DNA from: Alternaria dauci
Lineage: Eukaryota > Ascomycota > Dothideomycetes > Pleosporales > Pleosporaceae
DNA: 64,000 nt
Direction: 5' to 3'
Assembly: GCF_042100115.1 (NCBI RefSeq)
Contig: NC_091274.1
Location: 3,286,001-3,350,000 of the forward strand
Both the position numbers and the translations under genes were made by a program. The notes below the pieces were generated by a model. The model did no database searches and was not told where the DNA came from. It worked only from the letters and a program-made list of their open reading frames with translations. This document shows, in pieces, positions 50,476 to 62,000 of this stretch (its first letter is position 1; each line of letters begins with the position of its first letter).

Positions 50476-51023
50476 TTATAATTATCTTCTTTGTTTAAAG
50501 TATTATCTGATTCATGCAAACTTGAATTAGATAGATCTCTTAGAGAATTAGTAGATGATTCATCATTAGCATAATTTTTAGCTTCAGATAATTCTTTTAT
50601 TTTTTCATTCCTAGATTCTACAAGAGCTCTATTTAAATCTGGTAAATCGCTTACATTAGGAGTTTTCCCTTCAAAAAATTCTTTAACATGAGGATCCTTT
50701 CTTAGATCATTTAAGTGTGAATTTTTCTCTTTTTCAGAATCAGGAAGTTTTTCATCTAAAATCATAGCATCATTTGAATTTCTCATTAATTTTTCAATAT
50801 GTTGTATTTCTTCTTCTAATTCAAAACTTTCCTCCTCCTCGTTGGCTCCATCATTCTTATCAGTACCACCTTTATCACCATCATCGTTGCTAGACCCTTC
50901 GGTTTTATATATTATATCCGAAGGAGTACTAGTAGAAGTATTGGCATAAATTATACAAGTATGTATCTTAAGATCCTCAATAGTATATGGACACAAATAG
51001 AAACAGTCATACAACATCAACAA
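50400..51023 (-). CDS. Unknown acidic mitochondrial ORF downstream of cox3
   Basis: About 207 codons, strongly hydrophilic and acidic (Asp/Glu/Ser/Asn-rich), with a hydrophobic C-terminus (LPSLLETIIEILNKLFGL). The first 18 or so codons overlap the cox3 3' end in another frame, so the start is doubtful. It sits between the real and the diverged cox3 3' ends. In composition it resembles the cytoplasmic part of the ORF at 56,735-58,051. No homology is recognised. Confidence 0.45.
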   Translation of the reverse strand: MLMLYDCFYLCPYTIEDLKIHTCIIYANTSTSTPSDIIYKTEGSSNDDGDKGGTDKNDGANEEEESFELEEEIQHIEKLMRNSNDAMILDEKLPDSEKEKNSHLNDLRKDPHVKEFFEGKTPNVSDLPDLNRALVESRNEKIKELSEAKNYANDESSTNSLRDLSNSSLHESDNTLNKEDNYNYSGYKVLPSLLETIIEILNKLFGL

Positions 51024-54000
51024 AATGTCAATACAGAATACCAGCTTCTAATCCTAAATGATGATTATTTGTTAAATGATATGCTAATACACGTCATAGA
51101 CCAACAGCTAAAAATGCTGTACCTATCATTACCGCGTCTATCTTTACTTCAGCATATCGAACAAGTTATACGTGTTTAACTTTTATAGTTATTACATATA
51201 TATGTACTAACTCGCAAACCTTATAACTCCGATTTAGCTAGGACGTAAAGTTATTTCCTTATTTCTAAGGAAGACTGAATACACCTTAATTACAGAAGAG
51301 AAGATAGAGTCGAAATATTTAAGATCTATCTCCTTCTATAACAACCGCCATCTACTCGATGCGCTTTTCCTTATTAAGAAATTAATAAAGGTTAGTTCCG
51401 CGATAACCCATTTAAGTTTCCTTAATACAAATAAATTTTTACCTCACCCATTATGATTAATAATGGCACTTATTAGACTTTTCACTATATAAGCTGGTAT
51501 TATTGTCTTTAGGGCTTCCCCGGAGTTTGGCGGTTTAGTATAAGCCTATAATTGAAAATTTACTTCTTAAAAAGTACAAGTACCAAAAGGGAGTTATTAT
51601 ACTTTCATATCCTTGTTGCCACATTTTTGCCTTTTTCATTCTGCTTTTTGATTTAATTAATTAAACAAAAAAAAACAAATAGGGCATGTAAGGAGTCCGT
51701 AATTCCACTCTCTGCTTACTGCAAAGGGTAAAAGAAAAGGTGTCAAACCCTTAAAATACTTACTATATCCCTTTATTCATCTTAGATTTTATTGGACAAA
51801 CCAAGTCAAATCCTTCTTTGGTTAAATGATCCTTGGCTTTTATTATTTTGGCTACTTTACACCAAGCATCAAAATCTTTGGATTTTACACCTCTTATGTT
51901 GAATTCACGGAAAAACGGCATAATTTTTTCATAATTGCCTGCAAAATTCATACATTCAAAATATACCGTAGTTCGGTTTGCAGAGGTTGAACGGTATGCA
52001 CCGCAACCAAAAAAATCCACGAAACTACTAATTAGTGATGAATCCCTACTATGCTGAGATATACTAAATACTAATCTTAAGTAAAATTTAGAAGAAGATT
52101 TGTTTTCAGTTATCGCAAAACAACCATCTCCGGAAACAAAACCCGCCATTCACTGTCCAACTTTCATCCATTGGGTGCTACCTGGCTAACTTTTTTTTTT
52201 GTTCATAATTATGAACAAAAAAAAGTAAGTAAGAGGAATTTCATAATTGACCGAAGACTTAGCTTTAGCAAGAATTTGCATACTTTCAACTAAAGGTCTT
52301 AATGTTGGCACAGTATCAGGGAAAGCAGCCTTTAGTTCATCGTTTAAACCCAGATTAATAGAAGCTTTAAGAGACAAAATTTTCTGTAACCCTTTCATTG
52401 TTAAATGTTCCTTTGTATTAATAATATCTACAACGGATTTAAAGAGAAGAAAATCTGCAAGCTTTTGAGTAATTAGAGGATATTTAATAAAGTGAGGAAT
52501 AATAACAGTAGTTAACTCTTCTATAGAAGATACGTAGTACCCACAGTTATTTTTCCCCTCTGTTATTCTCCCTATACCCCCAAAATAAGCTTGAATTTCT
52601 TTTAAAAGCGGCAAATCTCGAGAATGAAGATGGATATAAAAGATATATTCTATATTTCAAGGCAGTTGAGTTATTTTAGATTTAGATTTTCTAACTCTAA
52701 TAGAAAAACAACCTTCTGCGAACTTTTTTTTTAATATATCATGATATATTAAAAAAAAAGTTAGACAAATCCTGTAATAAACCAAGGATCTAATTGGAAA
52801 TTTAGTGGACCTAATGGTAGTAAGTTTTTTTTGTCATTACGAGAAGTAAATGTAAAAAAAGATCTAGAACTATTATACTTTTTTACACTACTTTTCCTGT
52901 CCCAATGGGAAGATGAATGTACAATAATTGTTATCGTAAGGGCTCCTTATCCCTTACCTTCCCTTTCTTTCAAAAGGGTTCAGACTATGTCATCAATCAA
53001 TAAATGATTGCAGGGTTTTCGTGGTAGGCTTATTGTAAATAAAGTACTCACCTACTAGTCGTTGAACCTTCATATATTCCTTTTAATTTTATTTAATATA
53101 TGCTTGGCTGCATATTGTCCTACATAAACACATATGAATGGTGAACGAGGAGTTCCATGCAATTTACCCTGTTTTCTGTCAACTCTATTCAATAATGGTA
53201 TCAAATTTAATCGTGTAATTTTTATGGGGAATACCTGCTAATAAACAATTTTTAAGAATTTTACTAGGTATGTTAAGATTTAAGCTACAGTCTGATATAC
53301 TAGTAAAATATTGTACCTTACCATTACTATCTTCTACTTTTATTTTAAAAAATTTCGACACTAATTTATCAGTACCTCTTAAAAATAAAATTCCCTCTTT
53401 TACTTCATAAAGACTTGGCAACGATAATAGATAATTTAACTTTTGCTCCATTAACGCTTTATTTTGATCATAGTTTGTAAGAAAATCAGGATTTAATCTA
53501 AAATTATTCATATTAGATTTAATGAGATGAATTAATTCTTTACCTTCATCTAAAGTATGATACCCATAATAAGTAATTTTAACTATCATAGATCAATCTT
53601 CAAAGTCTAAAGATTTTTTAGTCAACATACCTTTAGAAAAAATAGGTATTATTCTGTTCATTAAAATATTTATATTATTTATTTCTAATATTACAGAACC
53701 AGCTGACTTTCTATCGGATGTATATAAATTACCATGTTTTAAGTTATTTAAAATACTTTTAAATAATTCTAATTCTTTTATATGATTTTCATATTTTATT
53801 TTTGGTTTTAGTTTATTTGAACTAAAAGTCGCATCTCCTTCTGTGAATCCTATTAATCAGTACTCATCTATAACCATATTTTCTCTAGCTTTAGAGTTTT
53901 GATTTATAAGTTTCATATCATGATAACATTGTAAGATATCTATTTTACCTTTAAAAGTTAAATGTTTTTTATCTATTAATAAATGAACTGCTTTTTTAAA

Positions 54001-56387
54001 ATTCAAAAATTGAAAGAATTTAGAACTCTTTAACTCTACATTATTAAATATAGGTACTATAACATTTATTAATGATTTTTGATCATTTACAAAATAATTA
54101 CATTTATCTCCTGATTTAGAAATACTTCCACAGTTTAATCTGTTTCTAATATATTCTAAAACATATAAATCATTTTTATGCAGAGTAATTTGGTAAGTTA
54201 AATTTAAACTATTATATTTATTACCTTGTAAACCTTTTAAACTAATATTAAAATTTCCTTCAGCGTCCGTAAATCCTACTAATCAATCAATAAAATTCTT
54301 ATCTAAATGAATTAATTTTTTATTTGATTCTAAAGTAACAACTGAATTGTTTTTTACACTAAATTGATTACCCAATGACGTAAAAGAATTGGTAGGGACT
54401 GCTGTAATGAATCCGTGGACAAATTTGTTATCATAAGAGCTCTTTATCTCTTATATCCATTCTTTATCAGAATGGTTCAGACTATGTCTTCATTTATAAA
54501 GTATTTTTTTTTTTATAAATGTGGGGTGTTCGTGGTAGAATTATTGTAAATAAAGTACTCATCTACTAGTCGTTGAGGCTTCATGTATCCCTCAAAATAA
54601 AGATTATTGCTTGTGTAACTTTTTTTTAAAAATTTATTAAATACATGCTTCGCCGCACATTGTCCATATTATCTTATTGGCAGCGCCTTATAATAATGAT
54701 GGAGTTTCATGCTATTTACCCCATTTTCTATTTTAATTAATAAATTTATGAAAATTTATCTATTTCTATTCATATTTCTTTTTATTTTTAAAATTTCTTT
54801 TAATGTAGCACTATGTTCATCGTACTTGTTAATTTCTCCTACGATATTAACTACTTTTTTGAAATCATAGAAATCTAGTAATTTATTTCCTCTTAAAGAG
54901 AATTTTTCAAAAAAAGGTATTATTTTATTAGTAATATCATATAATTTATATACTACATAACTAGATTGACGAGGTCTAGTTTTCACAGTTTCTACTAAAC
55001 CACAATTTAAATAAATTACCAAATTTTCTAGTAAATCTATATCACGTATATGTTGTGCTATATAAAAATACGGACTTACTCTATAACCTGAATGGGTCTT
55101 GGATGTTTTTACATAAAAACAACCTTCACCGTCAACAAACCCCGCTACTCAAAATGGATTAAAATCTTTGGTAGATAATATTAGGTTTCTTGCCGCAGGT
55201 ATAATATCGGGAAACATATATAATAATGACTTTGATAAACCTTTACTTATAGAGGCTTTGTAAGATAATATTTTGTTTAAACCTTTTTCAGTTTTATGTT
55301 GACCATTGTAAAGTATATCTACTACTGAAGAAAACATACGGAAATCTTCTCTCTTTTGTGTTAATAGATTATATTTGTTAAAATGAGGTATTATTACATC
55401 TTTTAGTGCTTTAATGGATTGAACCGAATATATTACGCTAGGATTACCATTTTTAACTCTTTTTATGATAGTACCTACTGTGAAAAAAGCATTTATTTGT
55501 TTAAGTAAATCAAAATCTTTTTCATGTAGTTCTATAGCAAAAATTGGTGCTATACGTAAAGATTTAAACCTTTTTTCATCTTTAGCTATTCTAACAGAAA
55601 AGCTAGATTCAGCATCACAAAATCCTGTTATTCAATTAGGATTTAAATTACTCGTAGAATTTATGGGGTTAGAGCTCTTATCTTGAGCTTTAACCGTTGA
55701 ATAGTTAGATATTTTAATTTTCATATATATGTTTTTTAAAATAGGGGCTAGAATTAACCCAGTTCCAAAGTAAAAACATGATCCAAAAGCTCCATCTGAA
55801 ATAGTGAATGATGATACTGAATATTCAACACCTTGTAGTGCTGTAAATATAGTTGCTAATATGATAGTATATAATAGACCATATAAAGCTTTACTTCTTT
55901 TTCCGTTAATTAAAAAATGATGTGCATATGTAACAGTAAACCCTGAAGCCAATAAAAGCACTGTATTTATTAATGGTAGTTCAAAAGGATCAATAGCTTC
56001 TATTCCCATAGGAGGTCACATAGCACCTAACTCTACTGCAGGTGATAGAGCACTATGGAAGAATGTTCAGAATATAGCTAAGAAAAATAAAGCTTCAGAT
56101 ACTATAAATAAACCAACACCCAGATTTAACCCTCTTTGGACAGCAAGAGTGTGGTTACCTAAGTATGTACCCTCTGCTATTACATCTCTTCATCAGAATG
56201 ACATAGCTAATATTAATGATGTTAAACTCATCATTAAATTGTATTCTGCATAAGCAAATCCATGGAATGATAAAACTGCAGATGTAGTAAGGGTTAGTAA
56301 GCTAATGGATGTATATAAAGGTCATGGAGAAGGAGATACTAAATGAAAAGGATGTGCTTGAAAATTACTTCTGTTTAAATTTAACAT
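50968..56387 (-). CDS. cox3: Cytochrome c oxidase subunit 3, split by three group I introns
   Basis: Subunit III of complex IV in the inner membrane; UGA is Trp. Exon 1 is 56,387-55,757 ([20 protein letters not shown] to FYFGTG); an ATG 21 nt further upstream (56,408) is also in frame. A micro-exon of about 11 nt at 54,419-54,409 (TCCACGGATTC) supplies FHGF. The last exon is 51,132-50,968 ([10 protein letters not shown] to IYYWGS). One His codon (FHV) must come from a second tiny exon near 52,905 or from a shifted border. With it the protein is 269 aa, the usual length. All three introns carry endonuclease ORFs. Confidence 0.85.
52189..52226. repeat. Palindromic hairpin element H6
   Basis: ACT10 arm, core GTTCATAA-TTATGAAC, A8-GT arm. 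It sits in the linker between the two LAGLIDADG domains. Confidence 0.9.
52722..52761. repeat. Palindromic hairpin element H7
   Basis: ACT-rich arm, core AATATATCATGATATATT (same as H1), A9-GT arm followed by TAG. It is inserted in the first LAGLIDADG motif. Confidence 0.9.
52910..54408 (-). other. cox3 intron 2 (group I)
   Basis: The ORF reads from the micro-exon. The core at 52,925-53,065 (plus strand CTACTAGTCGTTGAACCTTC, GGTTCAGACTATGTC) closely matches the core of intron 1 at 54,430-54,620, so the two introns are sisters. Confidence 0.7.
53185..54408 (-). CDS. LAGLIDADG homing endonuclease in cox3 intron 2
   Basis: About 400 aa in frame with the micro-exon. Motif 1 is [16 protein letters not shown], motif 2 is [15 protein letters not shown], both with UGA Trp codons. 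The C-terminal part has a NUMOD-like helix ([20 protein letters not shown]). The frame is intact to the stop at 53,185. The second motif is GD-AT, so its acidic residue is kept. Confidence 0.82.
54420..55756 (-). other. cox3 intron 1 (group I)
   Basis: Follows FGTG of exon 1. Conserved core at 54,430-54,620. ORF in frame with the exon. Confidence 0.75.
54756..55756 (-). CDS. LAGLIDADG homing endonuclease in cox3 intron 1
   Basis: About 330 aa, continuing exon 1 ([13 protein letters not shown]). Motif 1 is [17 protein letters not shown], motif 2 is [16 protein letters not shown]. Both catalytic acids are present and UGA is used for Trp. It ends [10 protein letters not shown] at 54,756. Intact. 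Confidence 0.85.
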
Positions 56388-56565
56388 GATATTTAAGAAT
56401 AAGTTCATAATACGTCTTTTTTTTTAAAAATCACAACCAAAACATTCAGCATAGCTCTTATACTCCTTACTTTTTTTCTTTTTAATATCTCTATCTCTAT
56501 ACCTAACACCTTTAAATTTTTGTTTAAAAAAAGTTTCTTTTTTTAGTTTCTTTTTTTTTCTATGG

Positions 56566-56701
56566 AAACAAACATAAACAAACAGAAAAAGAAACAAACA
56601 TAAACAAACAGAAAAAGAAACAAAAAGAAACAAACATAAACAAACAGAAAAAGAAACAAACATAAACAAACAGAAAAAGAAACAAACATAAACAAACAGG
56701 A
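56566..56701. repeat. 26-bp A-rich minisatellite
   Basis: About five copies of GAAACAAACATAAACAAACA with GAAAAA spacers, between the cox3 leader and the 3' end of the fusion ORF. Confidence 0.9.
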
Positions 56702-56734
56702 AAGACATAATATCATATTATGATTTTTTACCTT

Positions 56735-58051
56735 TTAACAATAAAAAATACAAATATCACTATTACTACTAAAATATAATAACACTGTAACAATAGAAAA
56801 ATAGATATTAAAATATATTGTCAAATAATCTTTGTTCAAGTAATGATTATAAAGATTAATCGCCGTGTTATACCATTTATACATAAGTTTAGCTAAATTA
56901 ACCAGTAAATATAAAGTTAATACTTGTCTTAAATCTATATTAAACCACATGTCTAAAATAGGTAATATATTTAAATGTATAATTAATACAAAAATAGCTG
57001 AAATTATAAAGGATAATATACGTACAACCGGTATAAGATTGAACCCAATAAACCCTAAAGGAAAGTTTACATTATGATTTTCATCTGAATATTTTATACG
57101 TTTCTTACTTCTAGATTGAGAGTTGTCAGATGATTGAGTCTTATCCGAGCTGTAAAAAGAAGAAGTAGACTCTGTATCTGAACGATCTTCAAGATTGAAT
57201 TGCTCAGAGGGATTTATCCCCTTTTCTAATAAGTTTTTTTCCATTCTATCTTTTATAAGTTTAAATTCATTAGATTGCTTCAAATACTCAGATAATAATG
57301 TAAGATCTTTTTCACTTTTAACCGTTTCTTTGTCCAGTTTAATTTTTAAGTTATTATAAAGTTTCGCATAGGCTAAAAAGCTATCTTTGGAGGTCTTTCA
57401 ATCTTGGATATAAATAGCTAAGTTATCCATATCAAATCCTACAGGAGAATGTTCCTTACTCAAGCTACGTTTAGAAGACTCTCCTTTCTTTTCTTGTAAT
57501 GAGAGTGCAATAGCTTTCCTAGTATCTTCCTCATACTCTGAATCGGTCTCAGACTTAGGTGGTGATTCAGGTTTTTCTTCTTCAGGAAGATCTATTGCTT
57601 TACCTTTTCCTTTCCCCGTGTAAAACCCAGATGTTTTTAATTCACCATTCACTATGAGAGATAACTTAGGTTCTGAAATATAATTTGTTAATCCCAAACC
57701 TGGTCATGTAAAAGAAACAGCTCGGAAAAATAAAGCTTCAGATACTATAAATAAACCAACACCCAGATTTAACCCTCTTTGGACAGCAAGAGTGTGGTTA
57801 CCTAAGTATGTACCCTCTGCTATTACATCTCTTCATCAGAATGACATAGCTAATATTAATGATGTTAAACTCATCATTAAATTGTATTCTGCATAAGCAA
57901 ATCCATGGAATGATAAAACTGCAGATGTAGTAAGGGTTAGTAAGCTAATGGATGTATATAAAGGTCATGGAGAAGGAGATACTAAATGAAAAGGATGTGC
58001 TTGAAAATTACTTCTGTTTAAATTTAACATGATATTTAAGAATAAGTTCAT
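56735..58051 (-). CDS. Chimeric ORF: cox3 N-terminus fused to an unknown membrane protein
   Basis: 438 codons under code 4 with no internal stop. Residues 1 to about 110 repeat cox3 ([19 protein letters not shown] to VSEALFF), then the frame passes into [16 protein letters not shown] and an unrelated protein. That part has an acidic Ser/Glu/Lys-rich region ([39 protein letters not shown]) and two or three C-terminal membrane segments ([52 protein letters not shown]). The duplicated segment also includes the cox3 leader, so it may use the cox3 expression signals. It lies directly upstream of cox3. The function is unknown. Confidence 0.7.
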
Positions 58052-58118
58052 AATACGTCTTTTTTTTTTTTTAATCACAACCAAAACATTCAGCATAGCT
58101 CTTATACTCCTTACTTTA
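57727..58118. repeat. Direct duplication of the cox3 leader and 5' coding end
   Basis: About 390 bp nearly identical to 56,088-56,477, including the untranslated leader. Differences are mainly in a T-run near the start. This duplication created the chimeric ORF. Confidence 0.95.
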
Positions 58119-58208
58119 TTATTAATTTATATCATGATATTAAAAAAGTAAAAGGGAAAGCAGGTAACTATTTTCCTTACATTATTCTGAGAAAAATTGT
58201 ATAGGGAA

Positions 58209-58279
58209 AGCCTTTAAAATGAATCGAACATTTATCAGAATATTAACAGTATTCCGCTCTACCATTGAGCTATAAAGGC
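58209..58279 (-). tRNA. trnN: tRNA-Asn (GUU)
   Basis: A full cloverleaf on the minus strand: acceptor GCCTTTA/TAAAGGC, D-arm GCTC...GAGC, anticodon arm GAATA-CTGTTAA-TATTC with anticodon GTT, T-arm AAATG-TTCGATT-CATTT. Confidence 0.92.
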
Positions 58280-58339
58280 GATTAAATAATGTTATAAAGA
58301 TATCTACTCCCCAAGAGGGGGTTTACCCTTGCATTTATT

Positions 58340-58644
58340 TTTTTTCGACGTAATTTCGAGTATTCGAAATTACTATATCCCCCCCCCGCAAGCTTTAACT
58401 TTTTTTTTCATATATCACAATATATGAAAAAAAAGTAGGGAGAGGTTACGGTTACTTTTTTTTTTTAAAGGGTAATTTATAAATTACCCAAAAAAATTAG
58501 AGAGTAAGTAACTATTACCTTTAAATTATTCTGAAAAATTTTGTATAGATGAGTTCAAATACTACACTATTTTTATTTATTTATTTTATCCTCCCCGCAA
58601 GCTTTAACTTTTTTTTTTATATATCACAATTTATGAAAAAAAAG
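58340..58644. repeat. Cluster of hairpin elements between tRNA-Asn and tRNA-Gln
   Basis: Four members: 58,343-58,375 (GTAATTTCGA...TCGAAATTAC, right arm lost); 58,398-58,436 (TCATATAT-CACA-ATATATGA); 58,453-58,499 (GGGTAATTTATAAATTACCC); 58,607-58,644 (an imperfect copy of the second). The second and fourth share the flanks CCCCGCAAGCTTTA and GTAGGG, so one is a duplicate of the other. Confidence 0.8.
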
Positions 58645-58701
58645 TAGGGGAGGATAAAAGAGTTTGGTTTATAAAAATATTATACTAATAGGTATAACCT
58701 A

Positions 58702-58771
58702 GGGATATGAAGGAGTTGAACCTTATATTTATGATCTGCAATCAAAATGCATAGCCCTATGCAACACACCC
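58702..58771 (-). tRNA. trnQ: tRNA-Gln (UUG)
   Basis: Minus strand: acceptor GGGTGTG/CATATCC (with two G-U pairs), D-arm GCAT...ATGC, anticodon loop TTTTGAT (anticodon TTG) on a TGCA/TGCA stem, T-arm AAGG-TTCAACT-CCTT. Ends are good to a base or two. Confidence 0.8.
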
Positions 58772-59030
58772 CTTTTTTCTATAGTACGGGACTATTTTTT
58801 TTTTGAAAAAAAAAATGGTATAATTCTTTAGAATACAAAATTATACCGCAGTTAATGTAGTTCTAATACATCTTTTTTTTTTGTGAAAAAGATAAAATTA
58901 CAAAAACCTGTTTTCTAATTAAAAAAAAGGTAATAAAGCTAACAAATTATAAAAAAAAAGGTTATAATGTATAACAACATTATACATTTCATAGTAAATA
59001 TACTATAACACCATTTCCTGTTATTTCTTG

Positions 59031-62000
59031 TTAATGTAATTCTAGTGCATCTTTAATATATGAACAAGATAATACCACAAATACTTGTGATTGTATAAAG
59101 GCAATACCTAGTTCTAATCCAGAGAATGCTATTATAAAGGCTAATGGTAATAATCCTAGAATAAAGAAAATAATACCAGAACTCATAATATTGTATGTAA
59201 ATCCACTTAAGATATTTAAAAGCATATGACCTGATAATCGTCCAACAACTTCATCCTTAGATTATTTTATTTACTTAAATTTTTAAAGATATATACTTCA
59301 ATTACGAGATGTACTATAAAAGTATACAACATATACCTCAGTATTCTAGTCTACTAGTTTGAACAGATATTTCCCTTTAAAAGGTTTAGTTCTATTATCT
59401 TTTAAATATAAAGATATATTAGCTTGACGATAACCTAATGCTCTAGCAGCAGCGGTAATAGAAGAGTATATTATAACCTCTTTAGTGTCAACGTTAGTAA
59501 CCTCCACTTTCTTAGAGGTTTTTTGAACCTTTTCGTTAATTATATTTGTACTTGTGTGATCTGAATTTAATTTAAATGTATATCTACCTAAAACAGGTTT
59601 ATCTTTTTTCAAGTAAATATAATGCTCAATATATCTTTTGTCTATATCTAAAGCTCGAGCTGCAGCCTTAATGGCATGATAAGTAGAAATACTATTTGTT
59701 TCCAAATCAGTTACCTCAACTTCTATTCCACTAGGTTGACCTTTAGATAATTTAGTTAAAAATTCCGGAGATTTGAATGTCTTAGAAGCAGCTATACGCA
59801 TATTTTCTATTGTAGCTTCAGAATGTGTTCAACCTGATCCTCGTGAAGGACTTCCAGGTGTTTTTAATAGATTGTATTCAGGAGAGTATATTTCAAAAAA
59901 GTGTTTTTCTCTAGACATAAGACTATCTTTTTCACAAAACTCTAGAATAGTCAGACTAAAATTAGTATAACCGTACTTTAATAAAGCAACATTAATAGCC
60001 ATACTTTTTTCGTTTAGCATTCTATTTACATTGTAATATTCCAAAAGTCTACGCTTTAAATCTATAGAACTTCCTACGTACTTCTTATTATTCAATTTAT
60101 TAGTTCACATATAAATTCCAGATTTACCTTTAATATATTTAAGGATATCTAGTTTGTCTTTGTCTGCATCAGAGAAAACCATCCAATCAAAAGAAGAGTC
60201 ATCACTTTTTGAAGTTGAAAACGCTCTCACCCCAAAAGGTATTAAACCTTTTGTAGAAAAGGCATACTTTTTAGGTGGATACAATAATCTACGCGATCTT
60301 ACGCTATATAGGTTAAACCTATCATATGTGACAGATCTCTTAGTGGAATTTTTAACAAAAGATAATATAATTCGTTCACAACTTTATCCTTTCTTTAAAG
60401 GTATATATAAACTTTGTCCCCTTATTTAAAGGTGTTTATATACTTTATCCTTTCTTTAAATTAATACAGTATGATTTTACATCTCACGAAATTGCCGATT
60501 ATATCTTTATTTTCCTTTTCAATTCCCTCTTTATTCTCAACTATTATGTCGATAGAGGAAATAAAAACAAAAAGGAGAAATATTATAAAATGAGGATAGG
60601 CTATTGTGATAACTTTAATCTTAGGTTACTTAATTTCGACCAAGAACCGGCTTTCCCGGCGACTAGAGTACACCTTACCATTGGTTTTACCTAATGGAAG
60701 AACCGTCTACTCGTTGCTCTTTTACAGATAGTTCATTATCTATTTTAGATCCGCGATCACCCATTTCTATTACTAGAATCTCTAATGATGTTACTATACC
60801 CTCAATCATTAATGAGGCCAGGTAAGAAGTTTCCGTCTTACCTTTAGTTATTAGAGCTTTAGGGCTTCCCCGGAATTTGGCTCTTTTACACAGTAAGAAT
60901 GAGGCACCTAGTCTCATCTTTTTATGTTGGCTGCTAATCTTAATCCTAAAGATACATTTCTAGCTAAGTATGAGATGAATTCAATTAATACCAGTAAAGG
61001 TAGTAATGCTAGCGGGCAGCCCGCGGGAACAAATAAAGAAAAGAATTTTAATCCGTGCTCTTTGAATCCTAAAACTGTTGCACCTAATACAACAGTAAAA
61101 CTAAGTGAGAATGTTAAGATAAAATGAGATGTTGAGGCAAAACTATAAGGACTTCTTGATAGACATATAGACATATCAAGTCGGACTATATCTTGACTGC
61201 TCTATTTAGTAATATGAGCAGCCTTTTACGTGTAGTCTCTGAGGATCCCTCTAGTATACACTATTCTTTGTCTAAAGTATTCGTAGTATCTGTTGGTTTC
61301 CTGCTGATTTTTCATTGTTTTATCTTTAGAGTTATTACGTTTTTTAACTATAATGAATAATACAAATATTGTCCAATTTATTATTAATGATCGTATCTAA
61401 AGCATTAGAAGTTTTCAGCATATAGTAAAAATTTACGTATAATATTATCAAATATAATAAAGCGTAATTAAAAACAAAATATTTGGGTTAGACTATTTTA
61501 TATCTAATATGTTTAGTTAAGAATGTATTCTTTTACTATTCATATTACTTTTAATTCTTTTTATATTTTCTATACCCTGCTTTGTTAAATGATCTTTAGA
61601 TTTTATTAACTCGGCTACTTTACAAAAATCTAGGTAATCTTCCTTTTTAGTACCTAGTAAGGGATATTTACTAAATAAAGATATAATTTTATTATTTATG
61701 TCAGAAAAAGTTGAAACAACTAAATTTACTTCATTACGGCTAAAATAACATTTCCCACAACCTAAATAATTTGAAATATTATCAAATAATACTGAATCCT
61801 TAGAATGTTGAGTTATTACAAATCTTAAACCTATATTGTCTGTTGTTTTTTTGCTTTTAGATTCTTGAATAATAACCATAAAAGATCCTTCCCCTTCAAC
61901 AAACCCTATTAGTCAATAAACATCTTTTATTTCTGAAGTATCAACCTTTGGTCTTACTACTTGTATCATATTAGGAAATGTTTCTTTAAATTTTTCAGAT

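Larger units (their letters stand above)
51763..52900 (-). pseudogene. LAGLIDADG endonuclease in cox3 intron 3, split by two hairpin insertions
   Basis: N-terminal part [12 protein letters not shown] is followed at once by hairpin H7 and a stop; coding resumes as [13 protein letters not shown], so the insertion lies in the first LAGLIDADG active-site motif. The middle continues to NYEIPLT, where hairpin H6 interrupts, then [22 protein letters not shown] (second motif) to SKMNKGI. Neither hairpin keeps the frame. Taken literally, the endonuclease is inactive. Confidence 0.8.
51133..52905 (-). other. cox3 intron 3 (group I)
   Basis: The 3' part carries core-like sequence (51,190-51,560, including the plus-strand CCGCGATAACCCATTT and GGGCTTCCCCGGAGTTTGG). 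The upstream part holds a broken LAGLIDADG ORF with two hairpins. The left border is uncertain. Confidence 0.65.

Noticed and set aside
60154..60429. 91-codon plus-strand ORF in atp6 intron 2
   Set aside because: It overlaps the GIY-YIG start on the other strand, has no recognisable features, and lies on the non-coding strand of all local genes.
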